Below, piece by piece: positions 26,197 to 37,315 of a stretch of 64,000 nt of DNA. The position numbers and the translations under genes were made by a program. Source of the DNA: Cryobacterium breve (GTDB taxonomy: Bacteria; Actinomycetota; Actinomycetes; Actinomycetales; Microbacteriaceae); NCBI RefSeq assembly GCF_027594785.1, contig NZ_CP075584.1, forward strand, positions 2,480,001 through 2,544,000, written 5' to 3'. The notes below the pieces were generated by a model. The model saw only the letters and a list, made by a program, of their open reading frames with translations, was not told the origin of the DNA and made no database searches. Position 1 is the stretch's first letter. Every line of letters starts with the position of its first letter.

Positions 26197-26281
26197 AAGG
26201 GGGAGGATGGTTCCTTAGAAGGTCGAACCCCATTCTCCCACGCTTCGGCAGGCGTCACCCGGCGCGGGCACGCCCCGCCGC

Positions 26282-26965
26282 TCAGCCGCAGAGTTCGTCG
26301 AGCGCGCTGGAGGAGTTCGTCAGGTCGATATGAACGACGACGCCCTCCATCAGGGTGAAGACGATCCAGACGGACCCGCCGTCCGAGACGGAATAAACGG
26401 TGTCCGTGCCGGGGTACTTGGCGGGGTACTGGACGATGCCCGGATAGGCGGCGAGGAGTTCTGCGGCCGTGCTGCCGACGGTCACGCCCGCCGTCGTGCG
26501 CGGCGAGCCGACGGCAAGAGCGGGCGATGCAGCAGCCGTGTGGCCGGTGACCGAGAGCGCCGTGATCGTGTCGCCGTCGAGCGGCGCACGCAGCGATGCG
26601 GTGCCATCGGCCTGGAAGTCCGCGACTGTCGGGCAGGCGGCCACCGTGGCGTCGGCGTAGTAGGTCATCGACGGCCGGGCCGCACTGATGCTCCCGCCGT
26701 ACTCCAGCGGCCCGACGCCGTCGAAGGTGATCAGCCAGGAGCTCGGGTCCTGGGTGTCGATCGCAGGGTCTTCGACGCCGGTCGAGACGATCGGTGTCGC
26801 CGTTGGTGTTGCGGTCGGCGCCGCCGCGCTCAAGGTGACGGCGCTCGCGGTTCCTGGCGCCGTCCCGGTGCCCCCGGCGCAGCCGCTGAGGGTCGCCGCT
26901 GCGACGGCGGCGACGGCGGCAAGGGCAGCGAATACGTGACGACGACGTGCGGAAGGGCTGGTCAT
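26282..26965 (-). CDS. Secreted lipoprotein, unknown function
   Basis: This 227-residue protein begins with basic residues and an alanine-rich hydrophobic stretch, ending in the lipobox L-S-G-C (cysteine near residue 29), so it should be lipid-anchored outside the membrane. An Ala/Thr/Pro-rich linker and a compact C-terminal domain follow, the latter including D-P-S-S-W-L-I-T-F-D-G-V-G-P and V-Y-S-V-S-D-G-G-S-V-W. I do not recognise the domain. ATG 26965 places the signal peptide at the N-terminus; longer readings would bury it. Confidence 0.8.
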   Translation of the reverse strand: MTSPSARRRHVFAALAAVAAVAAATLSGCAGGTGTAPGTASAVTLSAAAPTATPTATPIVSTGVEDPAIDTQDPSSWLITFDGVGPLEYGGSISAARPSMTYYADATVAACPTVADFQADGTASLRAPLDGDTITALSVTGHTAAASPALAVGSPRTTAGVTVGSTAAELLAAYPGIVQYPAKYPGTDTVYSVSDGGSVWIVFTLMEGVVVHIDLTNSSSALDELCG

Positions 26966-26982
26966 GCGGCCAAACCTACCAT

Positions 26983-27891
26983 CTAGCGCGCCAGCCGGGC
27001 GGACGCGCCAGTGGGTACCACGACGAGCGGCACGGGGAGGGCGCTGAGCATGCGGTGGGCGGTGATACCGAGGAAGATCGTCGAGGGCTGGGCGAGGCGG
27101 CTCGAACCGACGAAGGCGACTTCGTCCGCACGCCACTCGATGGCCTCGACGGCGGACTCCACGTTTTCGCCCACGGCGACCTCGGTCGTGATGGTGCCCG
27201 GTGCAGGCGAACGCGAGGTGAAGTACTCGAGCACCGATTCGAGGTGCGCCGTGCTCTCTGCGGATCGCGCCGCCTCCAGGGCGGGTGTCGTCTCGCCATG
27301 CTGGGTGCGCCGGGCGTCGACCTCGACGAGGGTGAGGAAGCGCACATCAACGCGGAAGTCCTGGGTGAACGCCAGCAGAGAATCGAGGAGCGTCGACCAG
27401 CCGCGCCGGGTACCGATCGCGCACGTGATCCGGGAGAGCCGTTCCGGGGCCTGATACCCGTGTGGCGCGAGGGCGACGGGCACGGGCGAGGCGTGCAGGA
27501 GGGCGTTCGCGACACTGCCGATCGTGTAGCGGCCCCGGATGCCGTGGCGCGAGGCTCCGACGACGATACGGTCGGAGTCGAATTCCGTGACGGCCCTCAG
27601 TAACCCGTCGGAGACCGCATCCGCCCAGATCAGGTGCGTCGTGGCCACGACGTCGGCCGGCACCCGTGCCGCGGCCTCGGCGAGCCACTCGAGGCCCTGC
27701 TGCTCGAGGAGTGCCTCGAAGTCGGAGCCCGAGGAGCGCAGCCGTGAGGGCGCGACGGTCGAGTGCGGCAGCACGAGGCACACCCGCAACTCGGCGCCGG
27801 TCAGCCGGGCGAGGGTCACCCCGAGTTCGATGGCGTCATTGCCTCGATCGGTCGCTTCGTAGGCGACGACGTAGTTCGCTGTCCTGGTCAC
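26983..27891 (-). CDS. Universal stress protein, two UspA domains
   Basis: This 302-residue protein has two Usp domains in tandem. The first contains V-V-G-A-S-R-H-G-I-R-G and G-S-V-A-N-A-L-L near 112-132, the ATP-binding G-2x-G-9x-G(S/T) signature. The second carries V-G-S-S-R-L-A-Q-P and lacks a full nucleotide motif, so ATP binding by that half is doubtful. GTG 27891 is the start. It follows the amine oxidase gene on the same strand with a 99-bp gap, and may be co-transcribed. Confidence 0.88.
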   Translation of the reverse strand: MTRTANYVVAYEATDRGNDAIELGVTLARLTGAELRVCLVLPHSTVAPSRLRSSGSDFEALLEQQGLEWLAEAAARVPADVVATTHLIWADAVSDGLLRAVTEFDSDRIVVGASRHGIRGRYTIGSVANALLHASPVPVALAPHGYQAPERLSRITCAIGTRRGWSTLLDSLLAFTQDFRVDVRFLTLVEVDARRTQHGETTPALEAARSAESTAHLESVLEYFTSRSPAPGTITTEVAVGENVESAVEAIEWRADEVAFVGSSRLAQPSTIFLGITAHRMLSALPVPLVVVPTGASARLAR

Positions 27892-27953
27892 GTTGGATCT
27901 CCTTGGGCTCTCGGTGAAATGTCGGTGGTGCTCGTCTGTGCGCTTCGGGGCCA

Positions 27954-28003
27954 GTGCTGCTCGGTGCTGCTCGGTGCTACTCGGTGTCGCTCAGTGCTCG
28001 TCG
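27954..28003. repeat. 10-bp tandem repeat at the 3' end of the amine oxidase gene
   Basis: Five consecutive decamers read GTGCTGCTCG, GTGCTGCTCG, GTGCTACTCG, GTGTCGCTCA and GTGCTCGTCG. The last one and part of the fourth fall inside the 3' end of the coding region. The array looks like recent slippage. Confidence 0.7.
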
Positions 28004-29922
28004 TGATGCCCGTGCCCGTGTGCGTGTCCTGAGGCACCCGGTTCCACGTCGAGGGAGGGGTTGCGGTCGAAGAAGCCGACCGGCTTGAGCCAGAACGACA
28101 CGGTGTCGGCCGGCATGACCGGCCACTCCTCCGGGCGCGTGATGTGGTGGATGCCGAAGACGTACCAGAGCACGATGTCGGCGTTCCGAACCGGGCGCCC
28201 GGCGAGGGTCCACTCGGGCAGGCCGTGGTCGACCGCGCTCTGGTTGACGAACTCGCCGCACGGCCAGCGCTGCAGGTCGTCGGCCGGGGTGACCCACACC
28301 GTGTGCCCGATCACCTGGGACCGCTGGAACACCGGCGAAGCGGGGTCGAAGAACGACGGGATGGCACCGCCCGGAACGAGCTTGTATGACACCGGGGTAC
28401 CGAGGCCGTTCGACGTCTTCTCGTTCACGACCTTCCAGCTGCGCTGGGTCGCCCAGTCGTAGTCGTCGAAGCCCTCGGTCTCGAGGGGCGTGTTCCGCTG
28501 GGTGAGGGCGAGGCCGAGTGGATTCGCTTCGTCGATCGGCTCGACGTGCGTCTCGGAGCGGAACACCGTGTTCTCGGGCCCGTCGATATCGAGGTCCATC
28601 CGGGCGACGATGAAGTGCTGGTGGAAGGGGGCGTAGGTGCGGGTGTCCACGAGGGTGCCGTTCGGGTGCGGCTGGCCCGGGTCGAGGCTCGTGACGACCA
28701 TGATTCCGGTCGCGCGCACTTCGCACTCCATGTTGCCGTCCTGGTAGAAGCGCCAGTAGACGAGGTATTCATAGTTCGCGACGGTGACGTGGAAGGAGAC
28801 GACGAGGCGCCGCATCCGCCGCACCTCCGATCCGCCGTCGTGGTCGACGTGCTTCCAGAGCACCGCGTTGTCCTCTTCGTGGATGCAGATGGCGTTGGGG
28901 ATCGAGTACGGTTCACCGGCGCTGTTGTGCAGCACGGCGTCGAGGTAGCGGATCTCGCCGAGGCAATCGCAGCCCAGTTCGAGCGAGGTGGTCATGAAGC
29001 CCAGGCCCCACTCGCCGATGTCGAAGGCCGTGCGCCGGAAGTGGTCGACGCTCGGATCCCGGTAGGGCACGACCATTTCTGCGAAGGAGAGCCGGTTGGC
29101 GATCGGGCGCACCCGCTCGCCGTCCCGGTAACTCACCTCGTGCAGCGTCATGCCCTCCCGGTAGTTGAAGCCGACCCGCAGCGACCAGTTCTGCCACTCG
29201 ACCCGGTGGCCGGTGACGGTGAAGCTCGGCCCCTCCGCCTGCACGATGTCGAGCGGCTTCAGCGGAGGACGCCGGCTCAGGTCCCGGATGCGGGGCGGAA
29301 CGAGATGCGGCACGTATTCGCCCATCACGGCCGGGCGGTCGACCTCGAACGAGTCCTCGACGTCGAGGAGTTCCATCGTGTTGACATCGATCACGAAGTG
29401 CAGTCCGCTCACGGGACCGGCGTACGGATTGGCGCCCGCTTCCGCACGTACCCAGACATCGGACCAGCCGATCCTCCTGCCCCGGAATCGCTCCGGGATG
29501 ACGGCGTCGCCGTAGGTCCAGGTGTCGATGAAGACGTTGGCGAGATCGGTGATGCCCCGGCGGGCGAGGGCGGCGACCACGTCCGGGTGCGCGCGCAGGG
29601 CGGCATCCGCTTCGTCCCATTCGTCGACCGTGAAGTTGGCCTGGACGCCGGGCACCGCGCTCCAGTTGAGCAGGGCGTCGGCGCTGAGGGAGACGATTGC
29701 GACCCAGGTGCTGTTCTCTGCCCTGTTCAGCACCACGAGCCGGGCGAGGCGCTCGGGGACCGCCCCTGCACCATCGAAGGCGGCCCTGGCGTGCCGGCTT
29801 GGCTCGACGAGTTCGATCGACGCGAAGCGCCAGCCAGGTCCGACACCGCGCTCGCGGGCGAGGATTGCCGCGGCCGCGGTGAATTCGCCCGCCGTCAGCG
29901 GGTCGAGGGGATGGAAGGTCAT
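27991..29922 (-). CDS. Copper-containing primary-amine oxidase
   Basis: This 643-residue quinoprotein oxidises primary amines to aldehydes, releasing ammonia and hydrogen peroxide. The topaquinone precursor is Tyr384 in the motif T-V-A-N-Y-E-Y, almost the same position as in Arthrobacter globiformis amine oxidase (Tyr382). The catalytic base is Asp301 in A-F-D-I-G-E-W-G. The copper ligands are His434 and His436 (F-H-Q-H-F), with the third His in the [11 protein letters not shown] segment. The last 12 residues are His-rich ([11 protein letters not shown]), possibly aiding copper capture. No signal peptide is visible, so it should be cytoplasmic. The exact amine is not predictable. Confidence 0.95.
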   Translation of the reverse strand: MTFHPLDPLTAGEFTAAAAILARERGVGPGWRFASIELVEPSRHARAAFDGAGAVPERLARLVVLNRAENSTWVAIVSLSADALLNWSAVPGVQANFTVDEWDEADAALRAHPDVVAALARRGITDLANVFIDTWTYGDAVIPERFRGRRIGWSDVWVRAEAGANPYAGPVSGLHFVIDVNTMELLDVEDSFEVDRPAVMGEYVPHLVPPRIRDLSRRPPLKPLDIVQAEGPSFTVTGHRVEWQNWSLRVGFNYREGMTLHEVSYRDGERVRPIANRLSFAEMVVPYRDPSVDHFRRTAFDIGEWGLGFMTTSLELGCDCLGEIRYLDAVLHNSAGEPYSIPNAICIHEEDNAVLWKHVDHDGGSEVRRMRRLVVSFHVTVANYEYLVYWRFYQDGNMECEVRATGIMVVTSLDPGQPHPNGTLVDTRTYAPFHQHFIVARMDLDIDGPENTVFRSETHVEPIDEANPLGLALTQRNTPLETEGFDDYDWATQRSWKVVNEKTSNGLGTPVSYKLVPGGAIPSFFDPASPVFQRSQVIGHTVWVTPADDLQRWPCGEFVNQSAVDHGLPEWTLAGRPVRNADIVLWYVFGIHHITRPEEWPVMPADTVSFWLKPVGFFDRNPSLDVEPGASGHAHGHGHHDEH

Positions 29923-30039
29923 CGGGGCTCCTCGTCTTCGAAGGCATGTTGCCGCGGCGCTGTTGCCCGGCACCGTTTGCGGTCATTATGGCACCGGTAC
30001 CGCCGATCGCGAGCGCTGGCGTCGGCCTCCGGCTGCCTC

Positions 30040-30045
30040 TAAAAT
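30040..30045 (+). promoter_or_regulatory. clpB -10 box
   Basis: TAAAAT is a strong -10 for a housekeeping sigma factor. The -35 candidate 17 bp upstream (TGGCGT at 30017-30022) is weak. The HAIR-like operator begins inside this box. Confidence 0.6.
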
Positions 30046-30064
30046 TGAGCCGATGCGACTCAGC
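30044..30064. promoter_or_regulatory. HAIR-like HspR operator before clpB
   Basis: ATTGAGC-N7-ACTCAGC keeps the TTGAG and ACTCA cores and the seven-base gap of the HAIR consensus. It overlaps the -10 box and is 43 bp before the clpB start, a location suited to repression. HspR control of clpB is known in other actinobacteria. Confidence 0.72.
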
Positions 30065-30106
30065 TTTGCCCGTCGGTGGCCGTCGCACGAGAGAGAGGAT
30101 CTTCCC

Positions 30107-32294
<2,188 letters not shown>

Positions 32295-32319
32295 GGCCTC
32301 TCACGCGCCGACCGTATCA

Positions 32320-32382
32320 CCGCGAAAGCGGGTGAATCGTCGTTCTGAGGTAGTGAAACCGACGATTCACCCGCTTTCGCGG
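32320..32382. repeat. Palindromic intergenic repeat, family B copy 1
   Basis: Perfect 23-bp arms (32320-32342 and 32360-32382), beginning CCGCGAAAGCGGGTGAATCG, enclose a 17-base loop. A copy with one mismatch and a different loop of the same size lies at 34330-34392. It follows clpB but lacks a T-tract. Confidence 0.85.
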
Positions 32383-32441
32383 TCAGCGGAACCGGGGCGG
32401 CATGACGGGCGGCTCGCGAGGGCGCAAAGTAGGCTCGGAGC

Positions 32442-33488
32442 ATGCGTGCAACTGTGATCTATGGCGAGCGGGACATCCGCCTCGAAGAAGTACCCGACCC
32501 GATTCTCTCGACCGGCGGTGACGCGATCGTGCGCGTCGTCGCAGCCTGCGTATGCGGCTCCGACCTGTGGCCGTACCGCGGCGTGCAGCCGACCAAGGAA
32601 CCGCACCGGATCGGCCACGAATTCGTCGGGATCGTCGAGGAGATCGGCGCAGACGTCACCACGATCAAGGTCGGCGACTTCGTGATCGCCCCCTTCTACG
32701 ACTGCGACAACACCTGCATCAACTGTCGCAACGGTGTGAGCACCTCGTGCCTGCACGGCGGCTGGTGGGGCGCGGACGACCGGCTCGGCGGCTTCGCCGA
32801 CGGCGCCCAGGGCGAGCGCGTGCGCGTGCCGCACGCGGACGGTTCCCTCGTCGCGACGCCGGCCCTGCCGACGGATGCCCAGGTCCCCGGCCTGCTGACC
32901 CTCGCAGACGTGATGGGCACCGGCCACCACGCCGCAGTCTCCGCGGGAGTGACCCCGGGCAGCACCGTCGTCGTCGTCGGTGACGGCGCCGTGGGCCTCT
33001 GTGCGATCATCGCCGCGAAGCGCCTCGGGGCCTCGCGCATCGTCGCCATGTCCCGGCACGCCTCGCGGCAGGTCGTCGCGCGCGAATTCGGCGCGACCGA
33101 CATTGTCGAGGAGCGCGGCGCCGAGGGCGTCGCGAAGATCCACGAGATGTTCGACGGCATCGGCGCGGACTTCGTGCTCGAGTGCGTCGGCACCAAGGAA
33201 TCCATGGAGCAGGCGGTTGCGTCTGCCCGCCCCGGCGGAATGGTCGGCTACGTGGGCGTTCCCACCGGCGGCCCGATTGCGATGCAGCCCCTCTTCGGCC
33301 GCAACGTCGGGATCAACGGCGGCGTCGCATCCGTGCGCGGCTACATCGAGGAACTCCTGCCGGAGGTGCTCTCCGGGGCCATCAACCCGGGCCGCGTGTT
33401 CGACCTCGAGCTTCCGCTCGCCGACGTCGCCGAGGCGTACGCCGCGATGGACGAGCGCCGCGCGATCAAGGTTCTCCTCCGCCCCTAA
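32442..33488 (+). CDS. Zinc-dependent alcohol dehydrogenase family protein
   Basis: This 348-residue medium-chain dehydrogenase/reductase has catalytic zinc ligands in C-V-C-G-S-D (Cys38) and G-H-E (His58-Glu59). A structural-zinc-type cluster of cysteines follows (C-D-N-T-C-I-N-C near 87-94), somewhat reduced relative to the four-Cys standard. The NAD(P) site is V-V-G-D-G-A-V-G near 179. Alcohol, threonine or glutathione-adduct substrates are all possible; not resolved. ATG 32442 follows the repeat at 32320. Confidence 0.9.
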   Translation: MRATVIYGERDIRLEEVPDPILSTGGDAIVRVVAACVCGSDLWPYRGVQPTKEPHRIGHEFVGIVEEIGADVTTIKVGDFVIAPFYDCDNTCINCRNGVSTSCLHGGWWGADDRLGGFADGAQGERVRVPHADGSLVATPALPTDAQVPGLLTLADVMGTGHHAAVSAGVTPGSTVVVVGDGAVGLCAIIAAKRLGASRIVAMSRHASRQVVAREFGATDIVEERGAEGVAKIHEMFDGIGADFVLECVGTKESMEQAVASARPGGMVGYVGVPTGGPIAMQPLFGRNVGINGGVASVRGYIEELLPEVLSGAINPGRVFDLELPLADVAEAYAAMDERRAIKVLLRP

Positions 33489-33523
33489 CCGCCCCAAATC
33501 GCCCGTAACCGCGCCCTTCCTGG

Positions 33524-33586
33524 TCGCGAGAGTACGAAAAAGGCCCCTTCGCTTCGCGTGAAGGGGCCTTTTTCGTACTCTCGCGA
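33524..33586. terminator. Bidirectional 27-bp stem terminator
   Basis: Perfect 27-bp arms (33524-33550 and 33560-33586) around a nine-base loop contain AAAAAGGCCCCTTC and its complement, giving a U-tract on both strands. It lies between convergent genes ending at 33488 and 33600. The outer CCTTCC/GGAAGG extends the symmetry. Confidence 0.93.
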
Positions 33587-33599
33587 GGAAGGAGGGGGG

Positions 33600-34193
33600 T
33601 TAGTCGTTGGCGAGGAGGAGCTCGGCGAGGGGCTTGCGGGTGCGCGGTGCGATCTCGCGGGCGTAGAGCTCGGGGGAGAGGGCGTCGACGTCGCCGAGGA
33701 CGCCGAGCGCAGTCACGGAGACGACGGCCAGGTCGGCGGTGAGGCCGAAGGATGCGGCGATCGTCGCAGCGTCGATGCCGCCGAGCTGGTGCGTGTACAG
33801 CCCCTCTTCCTGGGCCTGGATGGTGAGGTGCGCGACCGCCTGGCCGAGGTCGTAACGCGCCCACGGGTTCTCGCGGGTCTCGTCGATCGGCAGGTGCGCG
33901 ATGTTCACGATCAAGATCGACGCGGAATCCGCCCAGGCCTTGTTGAAGCCCATCAGGCCCTCGTGCACCTTGGCGAAGCTCGCGGTGCCGCGGCGCGCGA
34001 CGATGAAGCGGGCTGGCTGGATGTTGCTCGCGGACGGGGCCCAGCGGGCGGCCTCGAGGATCGTCGTCAGGGTGGTCTCATCGATGACCGCGGTCGGGTC
34101 GAAGCCGCGCGGGCTCCAGCGCTCGGAGAGCGCGGAGAGGAGGGGCGACGTCGTGTCGGCGGCGCGGCTGATGGAATCGGTGATGAGGGTCAT
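33600..34193 (-). CDS. Nitroreductase family flavoprotein
   Basis: This 197-residue FMN-dependent oxidoreductase has the N-terminal R-W-S-P-R-G-F motif near 24-30 and the A-A-R-W-A-P-S-A-S-N-I-Q-P segment near 47-59, which bind FMN phosphate. The central Y-D-L-G-Q-A-V-A-H-L-T and the C-terminal R-K-P-L-A-E also match. It probably reduces nitro compounds or quinones with NAD(P)H; the true substrate is unknown. ATG 34193 is chosen because the residues before it are unlike the family. Confidence 0.88.
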   Translation of the reverse strand: MTLITDSISRAADTTSPLLSALSERWSPRGFDPTAVIDETTLTTILEAARWAPSASNIQPARFIVARRGTASFAKVHEGLMGFNKAWADSASILIVNIAHLPIDETRENPWARYDLGQAVAHLTIQAQEEGLYTHQLGGIDAATIAASFGLTADLAVVSVTALGVLGDVDALSPELYAREIAPRTRKPLAELLLAND

Positions 34194-34329
34194 GTGCCCG
34201 TCTTTCGTCTGGGGTGGGTGGGTTTCTGGGGCGACACTGACCCACGATCTAGAACGCGCACGCCGCACCGTTATTCCATGCACACGCATACTGTGCCCTC
34301 GGGTTTCCCCGTGTGACGTGTGGCGTGTG

Positions 34330-34392
34330 CCGCGAAGGCGGGTGAATCGTCGGTTTCAGCGCGCGATAACGACGATTCACCCGCTTTCGCGG
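34330..34392. repeat. Palindromic intergenic repeat, family B copy 2
   Basis: The arms at 34330-34352 and 34370-34392 are 23 bp with one mismatch, and 22 of 23 arm bases equal copy 1 at 32320. Total length is 63 bp in both, while loops differ. It lies between two minus-strand genes. Confidence 0.85.
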
Positions 34393-34420
34393 GATGGGGT
34401 AGCGGGTGGGGGTGGCGGGA

Positions 34421-36122
34421 TTAAGCGGGGGTGGCGGCGTTGAGGTCGTCGCGGACCGTGCGGCGGAGCACCTTGCCCATCATCGAGCGGGGGAGCTCGT
34501 CGACCTCGACGATGCGTCGGGGTACCTTGTACGCCGAGAGCCGGGTGCGGCAGTAGGCGCGCAGGGCGTCGACGTCGAGCACGGCGCCTTCGGTGAGCAC
34601 GATCGCGGCGACGACGTCCTCTCCGCCGTTCTTGCTCGCGATGCCCACGACCGCAGCATCGGCGACGTCGGGGTGCGAGAGGAGGGCGGCTTCGACCTCG
34701 GACGGCGACACGTTGAACCCTCCGGTGATGATGAGCTCCTTGATGCGGTCGACGATGGTGACGAAGCCGTCTGCGGAGACGCGCACGATGTCGCCGGTGC
34801 GGAGCCAGCCGCCGTCGAGCAGCACCTTGGCGGTCTCGCTCGGCTGGTCCCAGTAGCCGGAGAAGACCTGCGGGCCGCGCACGAGCAGGCTCGCCCTCTT
34901 CCTCGACACCGCGGTCGATCGACGGGTCTTTCGGGTCGATGACCCGGATCTCGGTGCTCGGGAACGGCACTCCGACGGTGCCGGGGCGGCGGCTCGGGCC
35001 GATCGGGTTTCCGACGGCGATCGGCGAGGCCTCGGTCATGCCGTAACCCTCGACGAGCAGCCCGCCGGTCGCGGTCTCCCAGCGTTCGACGATCGAGACG
35101 GGCAGGCTCATCGCGCCCGAGATCGAGAAGCGGATGCTGCGCAGGCTCACGTTCCGTTTCTCGGCAGCGGTGACCAGCCGGTCGTAGATCGGCGGGACCG
35201 CGGGAAGGAAGGTCGGCGGAGTGTGCTTCGCGGCATCCAGCAGCAGGTTCTCGTCGAACTTGGGGAACAGCACGAGCCGGGCGCCGGTCGCCATCGCGAA
35301 GGTGAGGCAGAGGGTGAGGCCGTAGGCGTGGAACATCGGGAGGACGGCGTAGAAGACCTCCTGGCCCGGGGTGAGGCCGGGCACCCAGGCTTCGCCCTGG
35401 AGGGCGTTGGCCCGCAGGTTCGAGTGGGTGAGGATCGCGCCCTTCGGGGTGCCGGTCGTGCCGCTCGTGTACTGCAGCACCGCGGTGTCGCCGAGGGCTG
35501 GTCTCGGGTGATTGTGGCGGAGCTTGCGGGCACGCACGAGGGAGGACCACTCGACGGCGTCCTTCGGCAGCTCGGAGACGGTGAGCGCGTCTCGCGAGGA
35601 CCGGGCCTTCTTGATCGGCAACCGCAGGGCGAGGCGTTTGGCGAGCGGCATCGCATCCGTGAGGTCGACGGCGACGACGGTGCGGAGCCCCAGGTCGGCA
35701 GGGAAGTCGCGAACGGTCGCGTAGACCTTGTCCCAGACGATGGCGACCCGGGCGCCGTGGTCTTCGAATTGATGCCGCAGCTCGCGCTCGGTGTAGAGCG
35801 GGTTGTGCTCGACGACGATCGCGCCGAGGCGCAACACGGCGTAGAACGCGACGACGTGCTGGGGGCAGTTGGGCAGCACGAGGGCGACCCGGTCGCCCGG
35901 CTTCACGCCGAGGCGCAGCAGGCCGTTCGCGACGCGCGAGATCTGCTCCCCGAGCTGGGTGTAGCTCGTGGTGCCGCCGAAGAAGTCGAGCGCGATCGCT
36001 TCGGCGTAGAGCCGGCAGGACGCCTCGATCATGCCGACGAGGGTGTCGGAGGGGACGGGGATGGTGCTCGGCACCCCGGGGGCGTATGAGCCGAGCCAGG
36101 GTTTGTTGGCGAAGGCGTTCAT
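34421..36122 (-). CDS. Long-chain acyl-CoA ligase, +1 frameshift near 34888
   Basis: This AMP-forming fatty acid-CoA ligase of about 566 residues has the P-loop Y-T-S-G-T-T-G-T-P-K-G near 221-231, the G-Y-G-M-T-E-A-S motif near 365 and the C-terminal domain G-D-I-V-R-V with the K-E-L-I-I-T-G-G-F-N-V-S hinge. The frame breaks at plus-strand CAGGCTC (34886-34892); GAGCTG on the coding strand restores E-E-E-G-E-L-L-V-R-G-P. The ATG overlaps the end of the threonine aldolase gene by four bases, so the two are translationally coupled. Confidence 0.92.
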
Positions 36123-37261
36123 CGTTGGGCCGGTTCGGGGGTCGGCGCCGTCTCCGGGTCGACCGCGAGCGTGCGGGCCGACGCGAGTTCGTCCTTGAGC
36201 GCGGCGACGAAGGCGTCGATGTCGGCCTCCTCGGTGTCGAAGCCGCACATCCAACGCACCTCGCCGGTTGCCGGGTTCCAGTCGTAGAAACGGAATGCCT
36301 CGCGCAGGCGGTCGGCGACGCCGGGCGGCAGCACCGCGAACACGGCGTTGGACTGGGTGGGCTGGCTGAAGGAGACGCCATCGATCGAGCCGTCCGCGAT
36401 GCCGTCGTCGAGGGCGGTGCGCAGCCGGGTTGCCATGCCGTTCGCGTGGCCGGCGTTCCGCAACCAGAGGTCACCGTCGAGCAGCGCGATCAGCTGCGCC
36501 GAGATGAACCGCATCTTGGAGGCGAGCTGCATGTTGAGTTTGCGCAGGTAGACGAGGCCGGCGGATGCCTCGGGGTTGAGTACGACGATGCACTCGCCGT
36601 ACATCATCCCGTTCTTGGTGCCGCCGAAGCTCAGCACGTCGACGCCGGCGTCGCGCGTGAACGCGCGGAACGGGACGCCGAGCGCGGCGGCCGCATTGGA
36701 GAGGCGGGCGCCGTCCATGTGCAGGGTCATCCCGTTCGCGTGTGCGTGGTCGGCGATGGCCCGCACCTCCTCGATGCTGTACGCGGTGCCGAGCTCTGTG
36801 GTCTGGGTGATCGAGACGACGAGAGGCTGCGCGCGGTGCTCGTCGCCCCAGCCCCAGGCCTGCTGGTCGATCAGGGCGGGCGTGAGCTTGCCGTCTGGCG
36901 TGTCGATGGTGAGGAGCTTGATGCCGGCGACCTTTTCGGGGGCGCCGCCCTCGTCCGAGTTGATGTGCGCGGTCGAGGCGCAGATGACGGCGCCCCAGCG
37001 CGGCAGCATCGACTGCAGCCCGATCACGTTCGCGCCGGTGCCGTTGAAGACGGGGAAGGCCTCTGTGCCCTCGCCGAAGTGCCGCGCGAACACCTCCTGG
37101 AGGCGCTCGGTGTACACGTCTTCGCCATAGGAGATCTGGTGGGCGCCGTTGGCCCTGCCGATCGCCTCGAGGATCTCGGGGTGGACCCCGGAGTAGTTGT
37201 CCGAGGCGAAACCGCGCGAGGAAAGGTCATGGAGTTGAGTCACCCCTCCATCCTTGCGCAT
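36119..37261 (-). CDS. Low-specificity threonine aldolase family PLP enzyme
   Basis: This 380-residue fold-type I aminotransferase-like lyase has the PLP-lysine in S-F-G-G-T-K-N-G near 210-217 and the aspartate in H-M-D-G-A-R-L near 180-186, both diagnostic of threonine aldolases that split L-threonine to glycine and acetaldehyde. The N-terminal F-A-S-D-N-Y-S-G-V-H-P segment is also typical. ATG 37261 or GTG 37243 could be the start; GGAGG sits directly before the GTG. The gene is upstream of and overlaps the acyl-CoA ligase, an unusual pairing with no obvious pathway link. Confidence 0.9.
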   Translation of the reverse strand: MRKDGGVTQLHDLSSRGFASDNYSGVHPEILEAIGRANGAHQISYGEDVYTERLQEVFARHFGEGTEAFPVFNGTGANVIGLQSMLPRWGAVICASTAHINSDEGGAPEKVAGIKLLTIDTPDGKLTPALIDQQAWGWGDEHRAQPLVVSITQTTELGTAYSIEEVRAIADHAHANGMTLHMDGARLSNAAAALGVPFRAFTRDAGVDVLSFGGTKNGMMYGECIVVLNPEASAGLVYLRKLNMQLASKMRFISAQLIALLDGDLWLRNAGHANGMATRLRTALDDGIADGSIDGVSFSQPTQSNAVFAVLPPGVADRLREAFRFYDWNPATGEVRWMCGFDTEEADIDAFVAALKDELASARTLAVDPETAPTPEPAQR

Positions 37262-37315
37262 CCGGCTCCGCCGCCACTGTGAGATGTGCTCGCGGACCGT
37301 CTCCCGCGCATCCGC

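Noticed and set aside
32320-34392. CRISPR array
   Set aside because: Only two palindromic copies 2 kb apart, with no regular spacers or cas genes.
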